Shown here in pieces: positions 36,983-45,381 of a DNA stretch of 64,000 nucleotides. The translations under genes were made by a program, and so were the position numbers. Every line of letters starts with the position of its first letter. Position 1 is the stretch's first letter. Origin of the DNA: Mycobacterium sp. (GTDB lineage Bacteria; Actinomycetota; Actinomycetes; Mycobacteriales; Mycobacteriaceae); assembly GCA_025965895.1 (NCBI GenBank), contig JAOPWC010000123.1:17790-81789 (forward strand). Direction: 5' to 3'. The notes under the pieces were generated by a model. The model was not told the DNA's origin. It saw only the letters and a program-made list of their open reading frames with translations, and did no database searches.

Positions 36983-38035
36983 CTACAAGGGCGCCGGCGA
37001 CGTGACCGCCCTGTCGGCATACGGCACCTGTGATTCGCCGCCGATGAGCGGCACCCGTGTAACGCGCACGAACACTGTGTCACCTTCTTTCAGACCCAGG
37101 GCCTCCGCGTCACCGCGGGTAATCTGCGCGGTGAAGGGGGCACCGGTGGGTGCGGCGGTCAACTCCACGCGAACCTCGAATCCGAGGTAGACGATGCGAT
37201 CGATGGTGGCCCGCAGCACGCCGGTGGATTCAGCTGTCCCGTCACCGGCCGCGATGGCCATCTCCGGGTTGCGGCCCACCCGGATGTCGTGGGGCCGCAC
37301 CAGGATGCCGTTGAGCGCGGAAACCGCACCCAGAAAGGACATCACAAACCCGTTGGTCGGGCTGTCGTAGACTTCCGTCGGCGATCCGACCTGCTCTATG
37401 CGTCCCTTGTTGAGCACCGCGATCCGGTCGGACACGTCCAATGCCTCCGACTGGTCGTGGGTGACCAGCACGGTGGTCACATGCACCTCGTCGTGCAGGC
37501 GGCGCAGCCACGCGCGCAGGTCTTCGCGCACCTTGGCATCGAGCGCACCGAACGGTTCGTCGAGAAGCAACACCTGGGGATCAACCGCCAGCGCGCGGGC
37601 TAGCGCCATGCGCTGACGCTGGCCACCGGAAAGCTGGGCGGGATAACGGCTCTGGAAACCGCTGAGCCCCACCGTCTCCAGCAGGTTGTCAACCTTCTCG
37701 TTGATCTCCGTTTTGGGCCGCTTGCGTATCTTCAGCCCGAACGCCACGTTGTCACGTACCGTCAGGTGCTTGAACGCCGCGTAGTGCTGAAAGACGAAAC
37801 CGATGCCGCGCCGCTGCGGCGGGACACGCGTCACGTCCTGTCCGTTGATCGTGATGGTGCCGGTGTCGGGTTCGTCGAGTCCGGCGATCGCGCGCAGCAG
37901 GGTTGACTTGCCCGACCCGCTCGGGCCGAGAAGCGCGGTAAGGGAACCCGCCGCGACCGTGAAGTCGATGTTGTCGAGCGCGGCGAAGTTGCCGTAGCGC
38001 TTGTTGACGCCACGGAGCCTGATCGCGTCTGTCAT
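36983..38035 (-). CDS. cysA1: Sulfate ABC transporter ATP-binding protein
   Basis: This 350-residue ATPase has Walker [10 protein letters not shown], signature [15 protein letters not shown], Walker [13 protein letters not shown], the switch His (LVTHDQSEA) and a C-terminal TOBE/MOP-like domain. It powers sulfate/thiosulfate import through CysT-CysW. ATG 38035 ([10 protein letters not shown]) follows a GGGAG. It is the last gene of subI-cysT-cysW-cysA1 and is convergent with che1, 10 bp away. Confidence 0.95.
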   Translation of the reverse strand: MTDAIRLRGVNKRYGNFAALDNIDFTVAAGSLTALLGPSGSGKSTLLRAIAGLDEPDTGTITINGQDVTRVPPQRRGIGFVFQHYAAFKHLTVRDNVAFGLKIRKRPKTEINEKVDNLLETVGLSGFQSRYPAQLSGGQRQRMALARALAVDPQVLLLDEPFGALDAKVREDLRAWLRRLHDEVHVTTVLVTHDQSEALDVSDRIAVLNKGRIEQVGSPTEVYDSPTNGFVMSFLGAVSALNGILVRPHDIRVGRNPEMAIAAGDGTAESTGVLRATIDRIVYLGFEVRVELTAAPTGAPFTAQITRGDAEALGLKEGDTVFVRVTRVPLIGGESQVPYADRAVTSPAPL

Positions 38036-38054
38036 CTGAGTCTCCCTGCCGCCC

Positions 38055-38867
38055 CTATGCTTTCGTGCGTCCCCGCCGCACATCAAGGATCACCTGAACA
38101 ACGAGGACGATCACCGCGACCGTCATCAGCAACGTGGAGACCGCATACGCGCCGTACTCCGCCCCGCGGCTGTAGCGGTCCGACACCAACAGCGTCATTG
38201 TTTGCGAGGTGCCCGGCAAGTTGGACGACACCATGATCACCGCGCCGTATTCGCCCAGTGTGCGCGCCACCGTCAACACCACGCCGTAGGTCAGGCCCCA
38301 CCGGATCGACGGCAGCGTGATGCGCCAGAACGTCTGCCACCAACTGGATCCGAGTGTCGCGGCGGCCTCTTCCTGGTCGGTTCCGATCTCGTGCAGGACC
38401 GGTTCCACCTCGCGGATCACGAACGGCAGCGTGACGAAGATGCTGGCCAGCACAATCCCGGGGAAGCCGAAAATGATCCTGAAGCCGAGATTGTGCTCCA
38501 CGAAACCGAACGCACCGGCCGTTCCCCACAGCAAGATCAGCGCCACGCCAACGATCACTGGCGACACCGCGAACGGCAGATCGATGACGGCCTGCAGTGC
38601 GCCCTTGCCGCGAAATTTGCTGCGGGCCAATACCAACGCGGTCGGGACACCGAACAACACGTTGAGCGGGACCACGATCGTGACCACGATCACCGAGAGC
38701 TGCAGCGCCGACAGCGCGGCGGGTGTGCTGACATTGGACAAGAACTGCCCGAGGCCGGGCGCGAACGAGCGCCACAGAATCAGCACCACGGGCACGATCA
38801 CCAGTACCCCGATGTACAACAGCGCGGCATACCGCGCCAGGTAGCGGGCCAGCGGCGACAACGTCAC
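38055..38867 (-). CDS. cysW: Sulfate ABC transporter permease CysW
   Basis: This 270-residue inner-membrane permease has about six hydrophobic helices and the cytoplasmic EAA loop ([23 protein letters not shown]) that docks onto CysA. GTG 38867 overlaps the TGA of cysT (GTGA), so the permeases are translationally coupled. Confidence 0.94.
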   Translation of the reverse strand: MTLSPLARYLARYAALLYIGVLVIVPVVLILWRSFAPGLGQFLSNVSTPAALSALQLSVIVVTIVVPLNVLFGVPTALVLARSKFRGKGALQAVIDLPFAVSPVIVGVALILLWGTAGAFGFVEHNLGFRIIFGFPGIVLASIFVTLPFVIREVEPVLHEIGTDQEEAAATLGSSWWQTFWRITLPSIRWGLTYGVVLTVARTLGEYGAVIMVSSNLPGTSQTMTLLVSDRYSRGAEYGAYAVSTLLMTVAVIVLVVQVILDVRRGRTKA

Positions 38868-39748
38868 TTCGCGAGCTCCTCCCGCTTGGCGGCCCGCGAC
38901 CCCAGGGCCCGAAGGATGAACAACACCAGGAACGAGATCACCAGCAGCACAATCGAGATGGCAGCGGCACCGGTGCGGTCGTCGTTTTCGATCAACGTCC
39001 GAATCCACTGCGACGACACCTCAGTCTCGCCCGGCACCGCGCCGCCGATCAAGACCACGGACCCGAATTCGCCGATCGCGCGCGCGAACGCCAGCCCGGC
39101 GCCGGACAGCAACGCCGGCGTGAGCGCGGGCAGGATGATCGTGGTGAAGACGATCCAGTTGTTGGCTCCCAGCGACGCGGCTGCCTGCTCAGCCTCGCGG
39201 TCGACTTCCAGCAGCACCGGCTGAACAGCCCGCACCACGAAGGGCAACGTGACGAACAGCAAAGCGATGCCGACGCCGTAGGGCGTGTGCTGCAGATGGA
39301 TGTCGACCGGGCTGGTCGGCCCGTAGAGCGCCAACAGCACCACGCTGGCCACGATCGTCGGCAGAGCGAAGGGCAGGTCGATGACCGCGTCGATGATCCG
39401 CTTTCCGGGAAAGTCGTCCCTAACCAGCACCCAGGCCACCAGCAGCCCGAAGGCCATGTTGATCACCGTCACCGCGGCCGAGATGGTCGCCGTCACGCGG
39501 AAGGAGTCGATCGCCGACGGCGAAGTGATGGCGGCGACGAACGCCGACCAGCCGCCCTTGGCGGATTGCCAGACGATCGCCGCCAGTGGCAGCAGCACGA
39601 TCACCGACAGCCATAACGTGGCCACGCCGACGCGCAGTGAGGTGGCGCCGCGGCGGACACCGAACGAGGCGCCCGACGGGTGTCTCGGTTCGGGTTCGGT
39701 GATCTCGGGCCTGATAGCCTCTGGGTTCGGTTCGACGGCAGCTGTCAT
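38864..39748 (-). CDS. cysT: Sulfate ABC transporter permease CysT
   Basis: This 294-residue permease pairs with CysW. About six helices and the EAA loop (EQAAASLGANNWIVFTTIILPAL) are visible, as is FARAIGEFGSVVLIGG. The N-terminus has a polar 30-residue extension before the first helix. It overlaps the subI stop at its start and cysW at its end. Confidence 0.94.
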   Translation of the reverse strand: MTAAVEPNPEAIRPEITEPEPRHPSGASFGVRRGATSLRVGVATLWLSVIVLLPLAAIVWQSAKGGWSAFVAAITSPSAIDSFRVTATISAAVTVINMAFGLLVAWVLVRDDFPGKRIIDAVIDLPFALPTIVASVVLLALYGPTSPVDIHLQHTPYGVGIALLFVTLPFVVRAVQPVLLEVDREAEQAAASLGANNWIVFTTIILPALTPALLSGAGLAFARAIGEFGSVVLIGGAVPGETEVSSQWIRTLIENDDRTGAAAISIVLLVISFLVLFILRALGSRAAKREELAK

Positions 39749-40806
39749 CCGGTGGCCTGCTTGTAGATTTTCGTGATGCTTCCGTTGTCCTTGTCAAACA
39801 ACTGCGGGTCCACGATGTTCCATCCGCCGAGGTCGGCGATCGTCCACAGCTTCTGCGGCGTCGGGAAGTCGGTCGCGAAGTTAGCCGCCACCCCGGGGTC
39901 GACGGGCCGGAACCCGGCCTGCGCCCACAACTTCTGGGCGTCGGTGGTGTAGAGGTAGTTTTTGAACGCTGTTGCCTTGTCGAGGTGCTGGCTGGTGCTG
40001 ACAACGGCGACCGGGTTCTCGATCTTGAAGGTCTGCGGCGGCGTGATGTGTTCGATCGGCTTGCCCTGGCGCTCGGTGTTGATCGCCTCGTTTTCGTAGC
40101 TGATCAGCACGTCACCGCTGCCCTGGACGAATACGTCGGTCGCTTCGCGGCCGGAGCCCGGGCGAAGCTTCACGTGCTCGGTGACCAGCTTTTCGACGAA
40201 GTCCTGCCCGGCCTGCGGGTTCTGCCCGCCGTTGCTTTTGGCCGCGTAGGGCGCCAGCAGATTCCACTTCGCCGAACCGGAGCTCAGCGGGCTCGGGGTG
40301 ATGACCTCCACTCCGGGCCGCAGCAGGTCGTCCCAATCTTTGATGTTCTTCGGGTTGCCCTTGCGAACCGCGAGAGTCACCACAGAACCGAACGGGATGC
40401 CCTTGGTGGCGTCCGTGTTCCAGTTCTGCGAAACCTTGCCGGCCTTCACCAGCCGGGTGACGTCGGGTTCGACTGAGAAGTTGACGATGTCGGCGGGCTT
40501 GCCGTCGACGACCGCCCGTGACTGGTCGCCCGACGCACCGTAGGAGGTGGTGACCGCGACGCCTTTGCCCTCTGGCGTGCCGGCGAACGCGGGGATGACC
40601 CTGCTCCAGCCCGGCTCGGGAGCGGAGTACGCCACCAGCGTCAGCGTGGTGTTGGCCCCCTGCTGGCCGGTACCGCCGGCCACGTCGCTGGAGCCGCCGC
40701 CGCAGGCGGCCAGCACGGCAGCCGTCAAGGCGACCGCGGTCGCGGCGCGCCCGCGATGAGTGCTTGTGCGCAGAACATCACGCCGGGGCTTACGAATCGT
40801 ATACAT
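39745..40806 (-). CDS. subI: Sulfate-binding lipoprotein SubI
   Basis: This 353-residue periplasmic-type binding protein has a signal peptide with lipobox LAAC (C35), then LTLVAYSAPEPGWSRVIPAF and SYGASGDQSRAVVDGKPADIVNFS, typical of sulfate-binding proteins. It delivers sulfate to CysTWA. ATG 40806 is preceded by GAAAGG with a 6-nt spacer; that ribosome binding site forms one arm of a long hairpin (see 40813-40859), and a cysteine-containing leader ORF lies further upstream. Confidence 0.95.
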   Translation of the reverse strand: MYTIRKPRRDVLRTSTHRGRAATAVALTAAVLAACGGGSSDVAGGTGQQGANTTLTLVAYSAPEPGWSRVIPAFAGTPEGKGVAVTTSYGASGDQSRAVVDGKPADIVNFSVEPDVTRLVKAGKVSQNWNTDATKGIPFGSVVTLAVRKGNPKNIKDWDDLLRPGVEVITPSPLSSGSAKWNLLAPYAAKSNGGQNPQAGQDFVEKLVTEHVKLRPGSGREATDVFVQGSGDVLISYENEAINTERQGKPIEHITPPQTFKIENPVAVVSTSQHLDKATAFKNYLYTTDAQKLWAQAGFRPVDPGVAANFATDFPTPQKLWTIADLGGWNIVDPQLFDKDNGSITKIYKQATG

Positions 40807-40812
40807 GAAGGA

Positions 40813-40859
40813 CCTTTCGGTGGGGAAGGCAGCAGGGCAGGCCCCGTGCCACGGAAAGG
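40813..40859 (-). promoter_or_regulatory. Hairpin sequestering the subI ribosome binding site
   Basis: On the minus strand CCTTTC-C-GTGG (40859 to 40849) can pair with CCAC-C-GAAAGG (40823 to 40813), an 11-position stem with one C-C mismatch. The second arm contains the subI Shine-Dalgarno GAAAGG. Formation of the stem should block subI translation; disruption by a stalled or trailing ribosome would permit it. Confidence 0.6.
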
Positions 40860-40924
40860 CGATCGGTCATTATCCGAGTGGATTGACAACCACCAGCTAC
40901 ACCAAACCGCGGACGGGAATGGAG

Positions 40925-41017
40925 TCAGCGACAACAGTGCACGTCAGCAACAGCGCAATCACCCACGGCAATGAGCGCCAGAATATGGCAGCCCTTGTTG
41001 CCGGTCTCTGTTTGCAT
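40925..41017 (-). CDS. Cysteine-containing leaderless leader peptide upstream of subI
   Basis: This 30-residue ORF (ATG 41017, TGA 40925-40927) encodes Cys at positions 10, 20, 28 and 29, ending His-Cys-Cys-Arg-stop. A TAGGCT -10 box (41030 to 41025) ends 7 nt before the ATG, the spacing expected if transcription starts at the A of ATG. The stop lies 118 nt before subI, nearly the same as the 117 nt between the sirA leader and sirA. A cysteine-sensing attenuator is inferred. Confidence 0.65.
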   Translation of the reverse strand: MQTETGNKGCHILALIAVGDCAVADVHCCR

Positions 41018-41024
41018 GGCGCGA

Positions 41025-41030
41025 AGCCTA
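41025..41030 (-). promoter_or_regulatory. -10 box of the sulfate-transport operon (leaderless)
   Basis: TAGGCT on the minus strand fits TANNNT and lies exactly 7 nt before the ATG of the leader ORF. Confidence 0.6.
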
Positions 41031-41061
41031 ACAGAGTGTCAGAGGCCCAACTTGTCGTGTG

Positions 41062-41148
41062 CTAGTGGGTGACCAGCCAGGTCACGATGACCAGCAGCAC
41101 CAGAATGACGAGCACCAGCGTGACACGAGACTTGGGCAGACCGCTCAT
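41062..41148 (-). CDS. Tiny single-pass membrane peptide (28 aa)
   Basis: The 28-residue product is MSGLPKSR followed by one continuous Val/Leu-rich transmembrane segment and TWLVTH. Its ATG overlaps the TGA of the preceding small membrane protein (ATGA at 41145-41148), which argues that it is translated. No function is known. Confidence 0.55.
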   Translation of the reverse strand: MSGLPKSRVTLVLVILVLLVIVTWLVTH

Positions 41149-41339
41149 GACCCGTTCGGATCACCGTGGCGCGCCCGCTGCAGCAGCCGGATCCCTTGGC
41201 CCAGCGCCCCATCGAGCACCACCGCGGTCCCGTACGCCAGGACCAGCACCACCGGCATGACGACGATGGTCTGCAAGACAAAGCCCAGGCCCGACAGCCA
41301 CAGCTCGACGCTGTCCCACCAACTGAGAAAACCGGCCAT
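41145..41339 (-). CDS. Small conserved membrane protein (Rv2401A-like)
   Basis: This 64-residue protein has one strongly hydrophobic central segment (LGFVLQTIVVMPVVLVLAYGTAVVL) between an amphipathic N-terminus (MAGFLSWWDSVELW) and a basic C-terminus (LQRARHGDPNGS). Its position near subI and before the trehalase gene is that of Rv2401A in M. tuberculosis. It overlaps a 28-residue membrane peptide gene. Confidence 0.65.
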   Translation of the reverse strand: MAGFLSWWDSVELWLSGLGFVLQTIVVMPVVLVLAYGTAVVLDGALGQGIRLLQRARHGDPNGS

Positions 41340-41391
41340 CTGGTCAGCCTAGGCGCCCCCGGATACAACAGCCAACGTGCCAGAATGAGGC

Positions 41392-42627
41392 GTGCCGACG
41401 GCTGCGGAGTCCACCACGTGCGTGATTTCGGGAGGTGGGCCCGCTGGAATGGTGCTGGGGCTTCTTCTGGCCCGCGCCGGGGTGCCGGTCACCGTGATGG
41501 AAAAGCACGCCGACTTCCTGCGTGACTTCCGCGGCGACACTGTGCATGCGAGCACACTGCGGCTGCTCGACGAACTGGGACTGGGCGACCAGTTCGCCAA
41601 GGTGCCCCACCGGGTGATCGAGTCGATCCACATGCGGGTCCAGGGCGCACCCCTCGACATCGACCTACACCGAATTCCCGGCCCGCACAAGCACATCGCT
41701 TTGGTGCCGCAATGGGACTTCCTCGAATTGCTGGCTTCCGCAGCGCAAGTCGAGCCGACGTTCACACTGATGCGCAGCACCGAGGTGCTCGGGCCGCTGC
41801 GTGACGGCGCCCGGGTGACGGGGGCGCGATATCGCGACTCGAGCGGCGACATGCGTGAAATGCGCTCCGTGCTGACCGTGGCCTGTGACGGCCGCACCTC
41901 GACGTTGCGTTCGGGGATGGGTTTGCGGCCGAGGAACTTCGGTGCGCCGATGGATGTCTGGTGGTTCCGCCTGCCGCGGCGCCCTGACGATCCGCATGGG
42001 TTGAACGGGGTGTTCCAGTCCGGGCACGCCTGCCTGGTGATCGACCGCGGCGACTACTACCAGATCGCCTACGTCATTCCTAAAGGCAGCGACGAGTCCC
42101 TGCGCCGCGAGGGTCTCGACGCGTTGCGGCGGCAGATGACGGCTCTGGTGCCGTGGCTGGGCGACCGGGTGGATACCCTGGCTTCGTTCGACGACGTGAA
42201 ACTGCTTGACGTGCAACTCAACCGGCTGCCCCGCTGGTACACCGACGGGTTGCTGCTGATCGGCGACGCAGCGCACGCGATGTCGCCGGTGGGTGGGGTC
42301 GGAATCAACCTCGCTGTGGCCGATGCCGTCGCCGCGGCGGGCATTCTCGCGGCACCGCTTCGCGCCGGTCATGTCGGGACTTCGGAGCTTGCGCATGTGC
42401 AGGCCCGGCGCTGGATTCCGACCGTGCTCATCCAGGCGGTACAGCGTGCGATCCACGCCCGGGTGATCGCGGCGGCGGTGGGCGACACTGCCCTGGAGGA
42501 CGCACCGCCCACACCTCCGCGGGTGCTGCGCATCCTGAACAACATTCCGGCCCTGCGCACGCTTGCCGGCTGCGCGGTGGCGATCGGCCCGCTGCCCGAA
42601 CACGCGCCGGCGTTCGCGCGGCGATGA
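41392..42627 (+). CDS. FAD-dependent monooxygenase/oxidoreductase (PHBH family)
   Basis: This 411-residue flavoprotein has the N-terminal dinucleotide fold VISGGGPAGMVLGLLLARAG, the mid-region DG motif (VACDGRTSTLR), and the FAD-ribityl GD motif LLIGDAAHAMSPVGGVGINLAVADA. It should hydroxylate or oxidise an aromatic or polyketide-like substrate using NAD(P)H; the substrate is unknown. It starts at GTG 41392. It is not part of the conserved synteny I recall from M. tuberculosis here. Confidence 0.85.
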   Translation: MPTAAESTTCVISGGGPAGMVLGLLLARAGVPVTVMEKHADFLRDFRGDTVHASTLRLLDELGLGDQFAKVPHRVIESIHMRVQGAPLDIDLHRIPGPHKHIALVPQWDFLELLASAAQVEPTFTLMRSTEVLGPLRDGARVTGARYRDSSGDMREMRSVLTVACDGRTSTLRSGMGLRPRNFGAPMDVWWFRLPRRPDDPHGLNGVFQSGHACLVIDRGDYYQIAYVIPKGSDESLRREGLDALRRQMTALVPWLGDRVDTLASFDDVKLLDVQLNRLPRWYTDGLLLIGDAAHAMSPVGGVGINLAVADAVAAAGILAAPLRAGHVGTSELAHVQARRWIPTVLIQAVQRAIHARVIAAAVGDTALEDAPPTPPRVLRILNNIPALRTLAGCAVAIGPLPEHAPAFARR

Positions 42628-42692
42628 AGTACGTCACCGATGACGGCCTGGTTAAGTAGACGGAAAGCGCGTTCGCGGTCGATGATGGGCAA

Positions 42693-44684
42693 ATGGTCCT
42701 GAGCCCGGAGTCCGCCCGTCGAGCGATCGAACCAGCGTTCGCCTCGACGAGCCCGGTGCCGTACATCCAGAGCGCCTCGACCCGCAACCCGTTTCCGCCG
42801 ATCGCCGACTACGCGTTCTTGTCGGACTGTGAAAACACCTGCCTGATTTCGTCGAGCGGCTCCGTGGAGTGGCTGTGTGTGCCACGACCGGACTCGCCCA
42901 GCGTGTTCGCCGCCATCATGGACCGCGCCGCCGGTCATTTCCGCCTCGGCCCGTACGGCGTGTCTGTGCCCGCTGCGCGGCGCTATCTGCCGGGCAGCCT
43001 GATTCTGGAAACCACGTGGCAGACCCATACCGGATGGCTGATCGTCCGAGACACGCTGGTAATGGGCCCCTGGCACGACATCGAAACACGGTCACGAACC
43101 CACCGCCGCACCCCGATGGACTGGGACGCCGAACATATCCTGCTGCGTACCGTCCGGTGCGTGAGCGGCACTGTTGAGTTGGTGGTGAGCTGCGAGCCGT
43201 CGTTCGACTACCACCGGATCAGCGCCAGCTGGGAGTACTCCGCGGCCGCATACGGGGAGGCGATAGCGCGCGCCAACCGTGACCCTGACCAGCACCCCAA
43301 ACTCAAGCTCACGACGAACCTGCGCATCGGTCTCGAGGGTCGCGAGGCGCGGGCCCGCACGCGGCTCACCGAGGGGGACAACGTGTTCGTGGCGCTGAGC
43401 TGGTCCAAGCACCCAGCCCCGCAGACCTACGAAGAAGCCGCAGACAAGATGTGGAAGACCAGCGAAAGCTGGCGGCAGTGGATCAACATCGGCGACTTCC
43501 CTGACCACCCGTGGCGGTCGTTCCTCCAGCGCAGCGCGCTGACGCTCAAAGGCCTGACGTATTCGCCGACCGGCGCGCTACTGGCGGCGAGCACGACGTC
43601 GCTGCCGGAAACCCCGCACGGCGAACGCAACTGGGATTACCGCTACGCGTGGGTGCGCGACTCGACCTTCGCGTTGTGGGGGCTTTACACGCTGGGGCTG
43701 GACCGCGAGGCTGACGACTTCTTCTCGTTCATCGCCGACGTGTCGGGCGCCAACAACGGCGAGCGCCACCCGCTGCAGGTGATGTACGCCGTCGGCGGCG
43801 AGCGCACCCTCGAGGAAGAGGAGCTGAATCACCTGTCCGGGTACGACGGCGCGCGCCCCGTGCGCATCGGCAACGGCGCCTACAGGCAGCAGCAGCACGA
43901 CATCTGGGGCACGATGCTGGACTCGGTGTACCTGCACGCCAAATCTCGCGAGCAAATCCCCGAGGCGCTCTGGCCTGTGCTGAAGAACCAGGTCGACGAG
44001 GCGATCCAGCACTGGCGCGAGCCCGACCGCGGCATCTGGGAGGTGCGCGGCGAACCGCAGCACTTCACGTCGTCGAAGATCATGTGCTGGGTCGCGCTGG
44101 ACCGGGGCGCCAAGCTGGCCGAACTGCAGGGCGAGAAGACCTACGCCCAGCAATGGCGCGCGATCGCCGAGGAGATCAAGGCCGACGTCCTGGCAAACGG
44201 CGTCGATTCGCGCGGTGTGCTCACCCAACGGTACGGCTCAGACGCGCTGGACGCGTCGCTGCTGCTCGCGATTCTGACCCGGTTCCTGCCGCCGGACGAT
44301 CCACGTGTGCGGAGCACAGTTCTGGCGATCGCGGACGAGCTGACCAAAGACGGGCTCGTGTTGCGGTACCGGGTCGAGGAGACCGACGACGGGCTCTCCG
44401 GCGAGGAGGGCACCTTCACGATCTGCTCGTTCTGGCTGGTGTCGGCGCTGGTCGAGATCGGTGAGATCTCCCGCGCCAAGCACCTGTGCGAGCGGCTGCT
44501 GTCGTTCGCAAGCCCGCTACATCTCTACGCCGAGGAGATCGAGCCCCGCACCGGCCGTCACCTGGGCAATTTCCCGCAGGCGTTCACCCACCTGGCGCTG
44601 ATCAACGCCGTCGTGCATGTCATCCGCGCCGAGGAGGAAGCCGACAGCAGCGGAGTGTTCGTGCCCGCCAACGCGCCGATGTAG
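42693..44684 (+). CDS. Glycoside hydrolase family 15 trehalase
   Basis: This 663-residue protein has the GH15 N-terminal beta domain (IADYAFLSDCENTCLISSSGSVEWLCVPRPDSPSVFAAIMD) and the (alpha/alpha)6 catalytic domain with RNWDYRYAWVRDSTFALWGLY and, later, DRGIWEVRGEPQHFTSSKIMCWVALDRG, which carries the catalytic Glu. In mycobacteria the Rv2402-type GH15 protein is a trehalase, splitting trehalose into two glucose units. ATG 42693 is used; no strong ribosome binding site is seen. Confidence 0.88.
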   Translation: MVLSPESARRAIEPAFASTSPVPYIQSASTRNPFPPIADYAFLSDCENTCLISSSGSVEWLCVPRPDSPSVFAAIMDRAAGHFRLGPYGVSVPAARRYLPGSLILETTWQTHTGWLIVRDTLVMGPWHDIETRSRTHRRTPMDWDAEHILLRTVRCVSGTVELVVSCEPSFDYHRISASWEYSAAAYGEAIARANRDPDQHPKLKLTTNLRIGLEGREARARTRLTEGDNVFVALSWSKHPAPQTYEEAADKMWKTSESWRQWINIGDFPDHPWRSFLQRSALTLKGLTYSPTGALLAASTTSLPETPHGERNWDYRYAWVRDSTFALWGLYTLGLDREADDFFSFIADVSGANNGERHPLQVMYAVGGERTLEEEELNHLSGYDGARPVRIGNGAYRQQQHDIWGTMLDSVYLHAKSREQIPEALWPVLKNQVDEAIQHWREPDRGIWEVRGEPQHFTSSKIMCWVALDRGAKLAELQGEKTYAQQWRAIAEEIKADVLANGVDSRGVLTQRYGSDALDASLLLAILTRFLPPDDPRVRSTVLAIADELTKDGLVLRYRVEETDDGLSGEEGTFTICSFWLVSALVEIGEISRAKHLCERLLSFASPLHLYAEEIEPRTGRHLGNFPQAFTHLALINAVVHVIRAEEEADSSGVFVPANAPM

Positions 44685-44690
44685 CGCGGG

Positions 44691-45371
44691 CTATGACACG
44701 TTCGCCGACATCTTGTCGGCGATCATGACCGCCTCGTCGCCGATGTGGCTGCTGCACGCGGTCGCTTCGACGACGATGGCCGACACTGCCGAAAGCGCGT
44801 GCTGGCAACCCCACCCGCTCGCAGCCTGTTGCAGCGCGGTCTGGTTGATGGTCCGGCCGGTGACCTTCAGATCGCCTATCGCCCAACCGGTGACGGCGCC
44901 GCCACTGGTCAAGGTGATCTCTTTGCCGGAACACCGGGACCACCTGCTCAGCGAGGCGTTGACAAACCCCTGGGCCCGGTCGCTGCCCGGGAATTCGACG
45001 GCGCTCTGCTCCACCCAGTGGGCCTTGTTGTCTTTTGGTTCCTGAAGCACCTGATCGCGAACATCGGTCCAGCCGCTGCCCTGATAGACCGAATCTTGCG
45101 CGTTGTAAAGCGCACCCAGACAGTCTGGCCTCGACATGTTCTCGGTGGTGGTCTGCATGTCGCCGGAGGTTTCCACGACGATGATGTCGGAGGTGCCCAT
45201 GATGGTGTTGACCTCGTCGGCGCTCAGAAGGACGCTGTCCAGGCCGCCGCCACGGTTTCTCGCCCCACCGGCGGGGTCAGCCGGTTGTGCGGAACCACCC
45301 ACCGTGTGCGCGCACCCCGCGAGAAAAAGGCTGACGGCGCCGCAGAGGACGCCCACCGCCAACCGCCCCAT
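44691..45371 (-). CDS. lppR: LppR-like lipoprotein with PknH-type sensor domain
   Basis: This 226-residue protein has a signal peptide ending in the lipobox LAGC (C20). The mature region (LLSADEVNTIMGTSDIIV, DCLGALYNAQDSVYQGSGWTDVRDQ, GWGCQHALSAVSAIVVEATAC) matches the extracellular PknH_C/LppH-type domain, whose conserved cysteines form disulfides. It should be anchored outside the membrane. ATG 45371 is preferred. It follows lepA by 10 bp on the same strand. Confidence 0.85.
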   Translation of the reverse strand: MGRLAVGVLCGAVSLFLAGCAHTVGGSAQPADPAGGARNRGGGLDSVLLSADEVNTIMGTSDIIVVETSGDMQTTTENMSRPDCLGALYNAQDSVYQGSGWTDVRDQVLQEPKDNKAHWVEQSAVEFPGSDRAQGFVNASLSRWSRCSGKEITLTSGGAVTGWAIGDLKVTGRTINQTALQQAASGWGCQHALSAVSAIVVEATACSSHIGDEAVMIADKMSANVS

Positions 45372-45381
45372 CCCGCTCACC

